DNA of 45,105 bases from a virus, in the IMG/VR virus record IMGVR_UViG_3300020020_000072, positions 1-45,105 of that record; one strand, given 5' to 3'. A model generated the notes under the pieces. The model ran no database searches. It had not been told where the DNA came from and worked only from the letters and a program-made list of their open reading frames with translations. A program made the translations under genes and the position numbers. Positions 39,481-45,105 of this stretch are shown piece by piece (the first letter of the stretch is position 1; each line of letters opens with the position of its first letter).

Positions 39481-40332
39481 CTACCCCATCCTCCATCCTG
39501 CGACACCCACGAGATAGTCAAGGAAGAAGTCCTTTAGCTCTTCCCCTCTAACCATGTCGTCGCTGCCAACGTGACCCATCCTACGTCTCGCACCCCAACG
39601 TTCCTTAGCTGTTGAGATAGCTTGCCAGTGGACACCTTCCTTACTAACACCCTTACTTGACAGGTGCAGGATGGTGTGCCAGCGGCTTGGGTCTTCCTTC
39701 TGTCCACCAGGCTTGACACCTACCGGCCCAAACATCTTCCTGTTCTGAGCACTTACTGCATCCTCTTTCATATTAGATGAGGGTTGCAGGATGTCAGCCT
39801 GCCGGTGGATAATGAACCGATGCCCTGGTCCTCTAAGGATGTAGTTGTTAGTCAAGGTCCGATACCTGGCGTTAGGTGTACCCCAGTCCCATCCCTCGAT
39901 CGGGTACTTCTTTGTCTCGCCACCTGAAATCCACAACTCGCTTAGGTCGTCAAGGTCTAAGCCACTCTCCCGAGCCTTGATCCTTGCGTACTCATCTTGC
40001 ACTAGACTCCACGCATCATCCTGTAGGTCAATACACAGCCAGTCTTGCGGCCGTAGCTGACCATTGTACCTCTTCGTTGCGTTATACATATCTTGGAAGT
40101 TAACACAGTCAGTCCACTGAACGTTAGGTAGCTCACAGAATTCTGGATTAGAGTACACTACCTCAAAGCTGGTGTCTGTGTTAACCGCATAGAACATGGC
40201 ATCGGACCCTAGGTCATGGTGCCACTTGGCAATGTTGAAGTATTGATGTGTCTTACCGATCCCTGCTAACCCGTACAGTCCGATACGTTCCTTGATGGAC
40301 TGGCCGTTAGGGAGTAGGGGTGCGGATACCAT
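39481..40332 (-). CDS. RecA-fold ATPase, Sak4-like recombinase (283 aa)
   Basis: Walker A GLAGIGKT at residues 21-28 and Walker B DWLCIDLQDDAW near 95-106. Size and architecture match phage AAA/RecA-fold ATPases of the Sak4 type that act in single-strand annealing recombination; neighbouring exonuclease and nuclease genes support this. I use ATG 40332 (TAATG overlap); a TTG two codons earlier is unlikely. Confidence 0.78.
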   Translation of the reverse strand: MVSAPLLPNGQSIKERIGLYGLAGIGKTHQYFNIAKWHHDLGSDAMFYAVNTDTSFEVVYSNPEFCELPNVQWTDCVNFQDMYNATKRYNGQLRPQDWLCIDLQDDAWSLVQDEYARIKARESGLDLDDLSELWISGGETKKYPIEGWDWGTPNARYRTLTNNYILRGPGHRFIIHRQADILQPSSNMKEDAVSAQNRKMFGPVGVKPGGQKEDPSRWHTILHLSSKGVSKEGVHWQAISTAKERWGARRRMGHVGSDDMVRGEELKDFFLDYLVGVAGWRMG

Positions 40333-40526
40333 TACCAAGTTTCCTTAGTGCTGTGGCGTCGCTCATCTTCTTCACGAACGACAAGAATACCGTTTAGCAT
40401 ACCGAGTAGAACGTCCTTAGATGTAGCTAGGTCTAACAAATCACGAACAGCGTGCAGTTCCCTGGTTGTTAGACCTAGGACAGTTTCTAGTGCCTCATCA
40501 TATGTTAGCCGTTGTTTGTGATCCAT
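40332..40526 (-). CDS. Unknown small helical protein (64 aa)
   Basis: Starts at ATG 40526 in a TGATG overlap with the nuclease and couples by TAATG to the ATPase. Acidic helical protein (TYDEALETVLGLTTRELHAV). No domain recognised; its place between nuclease and ATPase suggests an accessory factor. Confidence 0.6.
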   Translation of the reverse strand: MDHKQRLTYDEALETVLGLTTRELHAVRDLLDLATSKDVLLGMLNGILVVREEDERRHSTKETW

Positions 40527-41560
40527 CAGTCCAACCTCTTGATCGTCTTGCTAATTAGGTACCTGGTCTTCTTAGTACCTGGCTTCCGGTACGCCTCCAA
40601 AGCATTCTTTAGTTCCTGTGGTACCTCATCCCAGGCGATCCCTCCGCCGCTCACTCTTTCGTAGATCGGGATGTACCACCGGTCCGTCTGTACGTATCCA
40701 GATTTACCAGCCCCCGATGTAATGGCGTTTCTTGCTGCCTCGTATCGGGTCTTGGATTCATCGTACTGACCCTTGAACATGAGGTACTCACGGACCAGTC
40801 GGTCGAATTCCGCTTTACCCTCAGGATCAGGAATAAGGACTTCCCGCTTATGTTCTCGTCCCTCAGGTTCCGGACGGATAGCGAGATAACGGCAGGGCCA
40901 ATGGTCAGGTGAGTTGCACTGTCTGTCCGAACTAATGATAGGTTCACCCATGACTCCTTCCTTTATGAGTGATGCCTTAAGTTCTATCTCCAACATAGAG
41001 GAAGGTGGAATATTAATCTTCTGAATCAGTAGCTTACCCTGATCTTCACAGGGTTCTCTGTTACCGTTCTCATCAGGTGGGAGTCCCTTATTGTATGCCA
41101 CCCACAGACCGGGTAACCCTTCACCATGCATCATCACAGACAACTGCGAGTTGTACTCGTCCATGACATCACCGACGGTACCCTTGGCAGCCTTCTGCCA
41201 CAGTGCATCAGAGAGTGCCTTGGCTTCAACTACGTAGAGTAAGTTCTGGTATTCACCAATACCGTCAGAGTGGAATCGTACAGCTACATTGTCACCTACC
41301 CATAGTTCTCCCTCTGACTGATGGGAATGGAAAGATACCCCATACTCTCTCTCTAGCCTCTTGATGATGACAGGCTCTAGCAGATTCCCTTCATCAAACG
41401 CACGCTGTAGCACATTAGGTACAGGTGACATCTCTTCACCTTGGCCTGCCGCTATCAGTTCCCATAGACAAGGATGCCCGATGGCTGATGCCCGGATGAT
41501 GAGGTTGACAACCCCGTTGTCTGTCTCTTCCATGTATACGGGCGGTCTATTGTCACCCAC
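40526..41560 (-). CDS. PD-(D/E)XK nuclease, Cas4/YqaJ-like exonuclease (344 aa)
   Basis: Catalytic core: Glu57 region (FDEGNLLEPVIIKRL), then FHSDGIGEY with Asp99 and VVEAKALS with Glu112 and Lys114, the D-(x)n-ExK signature. Cys31, Cys171, Cys215 and Cys223 could make an iron-sulphur cluster as in Cas4 or AddB-type nucleases. It would resect DNA ends to feed single strands to the Sak4-like ATPase. GTG 41560 (TAGTG overlap), with AGAGGATTA before it. Confidence 0.82.
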   Translation of the reverse strand: MGDNRPPVYMEETDNGVVNLIIRASAIGHPCLWELIAAGQGEEMSPVPNVLQRAFDEGNLLEPVIIKRLEREYGVSFHSHQSEGELWVGDNVAVRFHSDGIGEYQNLLYVVEAKALSDALWQKAAKGTVGDVMDEYNSQLSVMMHGEGLPGLWVAYNKGLPPDENGNREPCEDQGKLLIQKINIPPSSMLEIELKASLIKEGVMGEPIISSDRQCNSPDHWPCRYLAIRPEPEGREHKREVLIPDPEGKAEFDRLVREYLMFKGQYDESKTRYEAARNAITSGAGKSGYVQTDRWYIPIYERVSGGGIAWDEVPQELKNALEAYRKPGTKKTRYLISKTIKRLD

Positions 41561-41949
41561 TAATCCTCTACTCCACCAGTAGGATGCATCTTTAGTCTCT
41601 CAGGCCAACCATACTCTTCACTAGCACGATTGAACTTATCCACGATGACAGGCCACAGATCAATACCTTCCTTGGCTGCTAGTAGATCACAGTAGATAAT
41701 AGTATCAGCTATCTCCATAGCCAGCTTAAGTACCAACTGCTCACGGTCATTCTCACTTGGTCTACCCGTAAGGTTGGTATCTACCCGCCTGATCTTCTTG
41801 ACAATGTTCCCTGCCTCGCCAGCTTCACCTTGCATAGCGTTAGCCCAGTCAGCGATAGTCCACTCTTCATCATAAGGGAACCCGGGATGCCATCTCTCTG
41901 CACGGCTTAGGTTGACGCTTCTAAGGTATTCAAGAATGTGCATGTTCAT
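41560..41949 (-). CDS. MazG-like nucleotide pyrophosphohydrolase (129 aa)
   Basis: All-alpha NTP pyrophosphatase fold: GEAGEAGNIVKKIRR with Glu42 and Glu45, then MEIADTIIYCDLLA with Glu79 and Asp82, giving the ExxE-(x)n-ExxD metal site. Hydrolyses (d)NTPs to monophosphates and pyrophosphate, for pool cleaning or to alter host ppGpp-linked stress. GGGAGCAGT before ATG 41949. Confidence 0.85.
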   Translation of the reverse strand: MNMHILEYLRSVNLSRAERWHPGFPYDEEWTIADWANAMQGEAGEAGNIVKKIRRVDTNLTGRPSENDREQLVLKLAMEIADTIIYCDLLAAKEGIDLWPVIVDKFNRASEEYGWPERLKMHPTGGVED

Positions 41950-42622
41950 ACTGCTCCCTGATGACGTCGTAAGTAGCGTCCTTCATTTCTTCCAGTCGCA
42001 TAGCCTCTGCTGCTAGCGTTTCTGCATCCTTCTTCACCAGGATAACGATGTGCTCATCTAGCCTGTCACTGTACCCGTTATACAGCAGCATCTCCTTGGC
42101 GTCTAACGTTCCCTTTAGCCGTCTAACTTCATTCATGGGCAGAGGGTTATCGGGGATCAGAGTCACAGCCAGGGCACCACTCGCTCCTACCATTCCCCAC
42201 ATCTTATACAACATGCTCCTAACAGCATCACTAGTCTGCCATGCAAACGTACCGATCCCTAGGGCAACACTAAAAGGGTCGATGTTCACCCAGTCCATGA
42301 AGTCTTCACATACCACAATGGCCTTAGGGTCCTTACTGATACCAGCCCGAGCCTCTTCTATAAACTCAGGCACAAGATCGACACCATGGTAGGTGCGTTC
42401 CTTGTATGCCAGTCCCCACAAGTTATGCACCAACCCAACCCCGCATCCCACATCAAGGATACGGTTCATAGGTACATCAAGAGATACAAGTAGGTGGTGA
42501 ATCCTCATCACCCGCTTGTAGTGGGTCTTTGTATCTCCCCATGCCATGCCTCTAGGGCTAGGTCCATGCTCAGCATACGTCTTACGGTAGAAGTCTCTAA
42601 CCTCTCCGGGTGTGTTAAGCAT
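41930..42622 (-). CDS. SAM-dependent methyltransferase (230 aa)
   Basis: Class I methyltransferase: motif I ILDVGCGVG (55-63), acidic ribose-binding residue in YHGVDLVPEF, and a hydrophobic strand VALGIGTFAWQT. The helical N-terminus (TPGEVRDFYRKTYAEHGPSP) and the absence of a DPPY/NPPY motif suggest a small molecule, lipid or protein substrate more than adenine or cytosine in DNA. GGAGATACT precedes ATG 42622. Confidence 0.82.
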   Translation of the reverse strand: MLNTPGEVRDFYRKTYAEHGPSPRGMAWGDTKTHYKRVMRIHHLLVSLDVPMNRILDVGCGVGLVHNLWGLAYKERTYHGVDLVPEFIEEARAGISKDPKAIVVCEDFMDWVNIDPFSVALGIGTFAWQTSDAVRSMLYKMWGMVGASGALAVTLIPDNPLPMNEVRRLKGTLDAKEMLLYNGYSDRLDEHIVILVKKDAETLAAEAMRLEEMKDATYDVIREQYEHAHS

Positions 42623-42959
42623 AGTATCTCCAACCGTTCCCGACAGCCCTACCGAATATCTCTAGAGGGATGTCCTCGGACTCATCGTATGGTTTACTGT
42701 TTAGTTCATAGAAGATGATGTCGGATATAACATCCCTAAGGCCAGTATCTATGAGCATTAGTCCCCACTTCACCCGGCACCATCCGAGACTGTAATCCCA
42801 GTGGTGAGGGTATGGCTCAAAGATAGCGTCACGTATCTCTACGCCAGCACAACCTCGCCAGTCATCATGACCGCCATCTCTTATACCAGCATCAGCAAGG
42901 GTACTCTCCATATCGTTACAGGCATCTAAGAGTGCGTATTCTTTCTCGTCCTGATCCAC
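42615..42959 (-). CDS. Unknown protein (114 aa)
   Basis: GTG 42959 with GGAGTAGGG upstream. Acidic, with CNDMESTLADAG and a Trp/Tyr-rich centre (HHWDYSLGWCRVKWGLML). It overlaps the methyltransferase start by 8 nt. No family recognised. Confidence 0.65.
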   Translation of the reverse strand: MDQDEKEYALLDACNDMESTLADAGIRDGGHDDWRGCAGVEIRDAIFEPYPHHWDYSLGWCRVKWGLMLIDTGLRDVISDIIFYELNSKPYDESEDIPLEIFGRAVGNGWRYYA

Positions 42960-43045
42960 AACCCTACTCCGATAGCCAGTGCAACCACTGGCGCAATGGC
43001 CAACGTGACAGCAACCATCTGAACGGTTTCAAGAATGTCATTCAT
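42926..43045 (-). CDS. Membrane peptide (39 aa)
   Basis: ATG 43045 inside the end of the upstream gene; product MNDILETVQMVAVTLAIAPV..., single transmembrane segment (about residues 10-30) and basic tail (WIRTRKNTHS). It overlaps the next start by 34 nt. The SD-like GGCGGAGG is very close to the start, so the exact start is uncertain. Another member of the short membrane peptides spread through both - strand blocks. Confidence 0.5.
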   Translation of the reverse strand: MNDILETVQMVAVTLAIAPVVALAIGVGLWIRTRKNTHS

Positions 43046-43214
43046 CATCCTCCGCCTTAACGATCACGATTTCCTTCCACTTAAACTCAATATCAATAGG
43101 CGTGTCGTCGTCCATGTCATAGATGTCAATCTTACCGTCCACGACATCGACCCTTTGGGTACAGTGACTAATCTCCCAAATGGTGTCATCCCACTCAGTA
43201 ATCTTTACGTACAC
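43038..43214 (-). CDS. Small acidic protein (58 aa)
   Basis: I use the GTG at 43214 (MYVKITEWDDTIWEISHC) with GAGG six nt upstream. The in-frame extension to 43334 overlaps the 57-aa basic gene in the other frame and looks non-coding. Beta-rich, acidic protein (KIDIYDMDDDTPIDIEFKWK). Function unknown. Confidence 0.55.
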   Translation of the reverse strand: MYVKITEWDDTIWEISHCTQRVDVVDGKIDIYDMDDDTPIDIEFKWKEIVIVKAEDDE

Positions 43215-43368
43215 CACGTTCCTCTTCCTCTTTGCGTCGCCGCCATTTGCGGAATGATTGCTTGTCTCGCCGCTCGAATTCTTGTGCGTGTTCCTTTCTC
43301 TTTGCGAGTCTTCGACCTCTACCGGGATAGCCATAGACTTGGAATCGAGAGTATTTGTCTCCTATCAT
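43195..43368 (-). CDS. Small basic protein (57 aa)
   Basis: ATG 43368 with AGAGGGGATC before it. Product MIGDKYSRFQVYGYPGRGRR..., Arg/Lys-rich helix at the end (FRKWRRRKEEEERGVRKDY). Just below usual size limits, and a longer competing frame hides it. DNA or RNA binding is plausible. Confidence 0.6.
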   Translation of the reverse strand: MIGDKYSRFQVYGYPGRGRRLAKRKEHAQEFERRDKQSFRKWRRRKEEEERGVRKDY

Positions 43369-43377
43369 GATCCCCTC

Positions 43378-43509
43378 TCAGTCTCTACATGGACAGTCAC
43401 ATAAACCCGGAGCATGCATCATGCCAGGATGGGTTGTCTTGTCCTTATTACACTGTTCGCACACCTTACAGATATAGAGTGTGAGTTTGTTCCTCTTCCT
43501 CTTCATCAT
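43378..43509 (-). CDS. Cys-rich miniprotein (43 aa)
   Basis: ATG 43509 with AAAGGAAC upstream, in an ATGA overlap with the zinc-ribbon gene. Six Cys in YICKVCEQCNKD and CDCPCRD-like clusters could bind one or two zinc ions. The N-terminus is basic (MMKRKRNKLTLYICKVCEQC). Function unknown. Confidence 0.6.
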   Translation of the reverse strand: MMKRKRNKLTLYICKVCEQCNKDKTTHPGMMHAPGLCDCPCRD

Positions 43510-43748
43510 GTTCCTTTCGGTCGTCCCCTCTTCCTACCCTCCACCTTCACTGGTGGCCAAGTACCTTCCGCCCGTCGCCTATCTCTATACTCTTTCTGAT
43601 ACACCCGCTTAGCTGCTTTGTACTCATCAGTCTTAGTATGTTCTAACGTACACTTCTTACACTCTACTCGACGCTTAGATGTCTCGCTGTAATCCTTATA
43701 GAAATCCTCAGGTGGCTTGTCTTCCTTGCATCTAGAACAAACAGGCAT
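43506..43748 (-). CDS. Zinc-ribbon protein (80 aa)
   Basis: ATG 43748 (MPVCSRCKEDKPPEDFYKDY) with AGGGAG upstream. CSRC (4-7) and CKKC (about 29-32) form a two-knuckle zinc ribbon, a pattern common at the N-termini of phage recombination endonuclease VII-like/HNH proteins; here the catalytic HNH part is missing. The rest is a basic coil (RVYQKEYRDRRRAEGT). It may be a stand-alone DNA-binding remnant. Confidence 0.7.
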   Translation of the reverse strand: MPVCSRCKEDKPPEDFYKDYSETSKRRVECKKCTLEHTKTDEYKAAKRVYQKEYRDRRRAEGTWPPVKVEGRKRGRPKGT

Positions 43749-43750
43749 GA

Positions 43751-43948
43751 CTATCTCCCTACTTGTTCTGCACACCCCTTACAAACGTTCTCCAACGTCC
43801 CGGCAACATCCCGGTTAAGCAGATGCACCTGGAACCGATCGAAACATACACAGCACATCACTAGACCATCAGGACACTGCACGCCTCGGTGTCGTTGGCC
43901 GCAACACAGTCGGACAGGAGCCGGGGGTGTTACATCTTCCACTACCAT
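43751..43948 (-). CDS. Cys-rich zinc-binding-like protein (65 aa)
   Basis: ATG 43948 (MVVEDVTPPAPVRLCCGQRH), 5 nt after GGAGG; an upstream ATG at 43960 lacks this spacing. Cys/His spread as CCGQRH, C at VQC, CCVC and CKGC: up to two zinc sites. First gene after a terminator with its own candidate promoter. Function unknown. Confidence 0.65.
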   Translation of the reverse strand: MVVEDVTPPAPVRLCCGQRHRGVQCPDGLVMCCVCFDRFQVHLLNRDVAGTLENVCKGCAEQVGR

Positions 43949-43967
43949 TATGGCCTCCACGAGTTTG

Positions 43968-43996
43968 ATTAGATAATCCTATACTCGGACAAACAA
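43968..43996 (-). promoter_or_regulatory. Candidate promoter for the Cys-rich gene cluster
   Basis: On the - strand TTGTTT (43991-43996), a 17-bp spacer and TCTAAT (43968-43973) face the 43948 gene. The -35 coincides with the U-rich tail of the adjacent terminator. Confidence 0.45.
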
Positions 43997-44035
43997 GTAG
44001 ACCCCCCCGATGTTCGTCCATCAGGGGGGTCTACT
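43996..44035 (-). terminator. Rho-independent terminator
   Basis: AGTAGACCCCCC (43996-44007) pairs with GGGGGGTCTACT (44024-44035), with GATG (44009-44012) / CATC (44019-44022) inside. On the - strand a TTGTTTGT tail follows. It ends the transcript of the 44097-44465 gene. Confidence 0.85.
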
Positions 44036-44096
44036 CTTGCCGGCCTGCCGTAGCCGAGCCTTGTGACTGTGAGATGTAGTTGCTTACCAGCTAGCC

Positions 44097-44465
44097 TTAC
44101 CGGCTGGACTTGGTAGCGTTCTTGGCCTTATTGGCCTGCATCGTAGCCTTGCGCTTGGCACCACGCTCGGCAACATCACGCATGATTTCCTCTGCCCGCT
44201 CAGGCACCCACTGCACGTACAGGGTCGTCTCACCGTTGACCGTGTTCGTAGTGGCGTTCAGGCCGTAGTCCTTCCGGAGGTTGCTAGCAGTGGAAGCACT
44301 AACGGAACCGAACTTGTAAACCTTACCCGGGTTGGGCTGGAAGGTGTTCTTGAACTGGTCCTTCCAGAAGCCGTCACGGGACTGCTTGGGAAGCTCGCCC
44401 TCGTGCTCACCGAGAGCGACCGGTGTGGTCCGCTTGGCCTTGGTGGGAGTAACAGTATCAGTCAT
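44097..44465 (-). CDS. Unknown basic protein (122 aa)
   Basis: ATG 44465 with AGGTAGACAAG before it. Lys/Ala-rich ends enclose a small domain (VYKFGSVSASTASNLRKDYG, then ETTLYVQWVPERAEEIMRDV). The segment resembles a short winged or AbrB-like DNA-binding unit, but I do not recognise the family. Alone between HTH gene and terminator, probably well expressed. Confidence 0.7.
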   Translation of the reverse strand: MTDTVTPTKAKRTTPVALGEHEGELPKQSRDGFWKDQFKNTFQPNPGKVYKFGSVSASTASNLRKDYGLNATTNTVNGETTLYVQWVPERAEEIMRDVAERGAKRKATMQANKAKNATKSSR

Positions 44466-44474
44466 CTTGTCTAC

Positions 44475-44900
44475 CTACCTCTTCGTTGGGGGGTCACCTA
44501 CATGAAACACCGAGACTGTCTCGGGTATTCCGATTGCCTCGCTAGCCAGGATTCTTGCGACTTCCTGGGTGGCTTGCTCAGCATCGTAGCAGGCGATTCC
44601 AACATCCGCAACCACTACTAAGAAAGGTTTCGGATCGGTGGGCAGAATCCGGAGCATCAACTCCCTGACCCGCTTGTCTGTTGTCAACTTCCAACCCCGT
44701 CCTACCAGGGTGTACTCGGTAGGGAGGTTGTATCCGGACCCTCGTGCCTTACCCCCTAGTTGACTGGGCGGGAGTGGGGAGAGGTCCAGCTTCCACTGCT
44801 TCACCCAGCGGGAGAGTGTCCCGTTCTGTACGTCTAGCTCCCGGGACATCTCCCACATGGTGAGGTACTCAGTGGGTGGAGAGTTAGTTCGTTCACCCAC
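44475..44900 (-). CDS. MerR-like helix-turn-helix protein (141 aa)
   Basis: N-terminal DNA-binding part (residues about 11-40): EYLTMWEMSRELDVQNGTLS followed by RWVKQWKLDL, the layout of an HTH of the MerR/excisionase or homeodomain-like type. The C-terminal half (KPFLVVVADVGIACYDAEQA) is a beta-alpha ligand- or dimerisation-like domain. GTG 44900 with AGGTAGAGAA upstream. A regulator of the right block is plausible. Confidence 0.6.
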   Translation of the reverse strand: MGERTNSPPTEYLTMWEMSRELDVQNGTLSRWVKQWKLDLSPLPPSQLGGKARGSGYNLPTEYTLVGRGWKLTTDKRVRELMLRILPTDPKPFLVVVADVGIACYDAEQATQEVARILASEAIGIPETVSVFHVGDPPTKR

Positions 44901-44912
44901 TTCTCTACCTGC

Positions 44913-45105
44913 TTACTGGCTGACAGCAGGGTCAGGGGTATCGATGATTGCCTTAGCAAGAGCCTCACTGGCCTTGACATCAGGGAGCATCCCTGCGTTG
45001 CCGATGAAGTGCTCAATGGTGGGGCTGCTATCCCACAGCCGGGTCAGGGTGGCGACGGTCGGCCCGGAGGCTCCTGCCGTGGTCCACTGCTCGACTGTCT
45101 CGGGG
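44913..45105 (-). CDS. Unknown protein, 5' part cut by window edge
   Basis: An open frame enters from the right edge and ends with TAA at 44913-44915, 63 codons visible (segments PETVEQWTTAGASGPTVATL and FIGNAGMLPDVKASEALAKA). The composition is that of a normal soluble protein; no domain is recognisable from the visible part. The next gene starts 12 nt after its stop. Confidence 0.65.
   Translation of the reverse strand, partial: PETVEQWTTAGASGPTVATLTRLWDSSPTIEHFIGNAGMLPDVKASEALAKAIIDTPDPAVSQ

Noticed and set aside
1-45105. Integrase, attachment site or repressor (temperate lifestyle)
   Set aside because: No tyrosine or serine recombinase motif or CI-like repressor seen. Since both genome ends are missing, this says nothing firm about lifestyle.

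Overview
The window is part of the genome of a tailed bacteriophage (Caudoviricetes). It holds a complete block of virion and lysis genes on the + strand (8819-35001), flanked by two blocks of small, tightly overlapping genes on the - strand (1-8143 and 35092-45105). Both ends cut through genes, so the genome continues on each side. A Gram-positive, probably actinobacterial, host is suggested by a peptidoglycan amidase with a small membrane-protein lysis set, a VanY-like peptidase inside the virion gene block, an N4-gp56-type capsid protein of the kind common in actinobacterial phages and prophages, and gene starts with clear AGGAG-type ribosome sites. I see no tape-measure gene with tail chaperones and no obvious tail-tube gene. 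A very large (1578 aa) presumed ejection protein lies near the head genes. A podovirus-like short tail is therefore my inference. No integrase, repressor, DNA polymerase, helicase or RNA polymerase is visible here.

Left block (1-8143, - strand): mostly unknown small proteins, plus a DUF932/TIGR03299 protein (2227-3288), a Cys-motif protein (3696-4373), an HNH endonuclease (4935-5363), a helix-turn-helix protein (5633-5887) and several membrane peptides of 28-35 residues. Its striking feature is RNA structure. Four genes between 6241 and 8143 each have a leader of strong nested hairpins ending in a nearly identical element that abuts the start codon (GGGAAAGGATGACAAACC in two of them). About 540 nt without genes (679-1210) hold at least five consecutive large hairpins. 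A 16-bp hairpin sits at 4532-4603. In several of these, imperfect pairs become G-U wobbles only on the - strand, so the - strand RNA is the likely structured molecule.

Central block (8819-35001, + strand): a small gene, large terminase, portal, small Pro/Gly-rich proteins, the 1578-aa protein, further presumed internal virion proteins including a peptidase-plus-transglycosylase, scaffold-like protein, major capsid protein and a hairpin terminator. Then come a lectin-like protein, a large tail-associated protein, a connector-like protein, tail and fibre proteins, amidase endolysin, coiled-coil membrane protein, holin candidates and a strong bidirectional terminator (35035-35075) where the right block converges. 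Many genes overlap as TAATG, TGATG or ATGA, so translational coupling is likely.

Right block (35092-45105, - strand): DNA metabolism and small proteins. From upstream to downstream: an HTH protein, a cluster of Cys-rich zinc-binding-like miniproteins, a SAM methyltransferase, a MazG-like pyrophosphohydrolase, a Cas4/YqaJ-like PD-(D/E)XK nuclease, a Sak4-like RecA-fold ATPase, an ERCC4/XPF-type nuclease with helix-hairpin-helix motifs and a family-4 uracil-DNA glycosylase. Together these look like a recombination, repair and nucleotide-pool module. Several genes here are too short for standard gene callers but have good ribosome sites and coupled starts.
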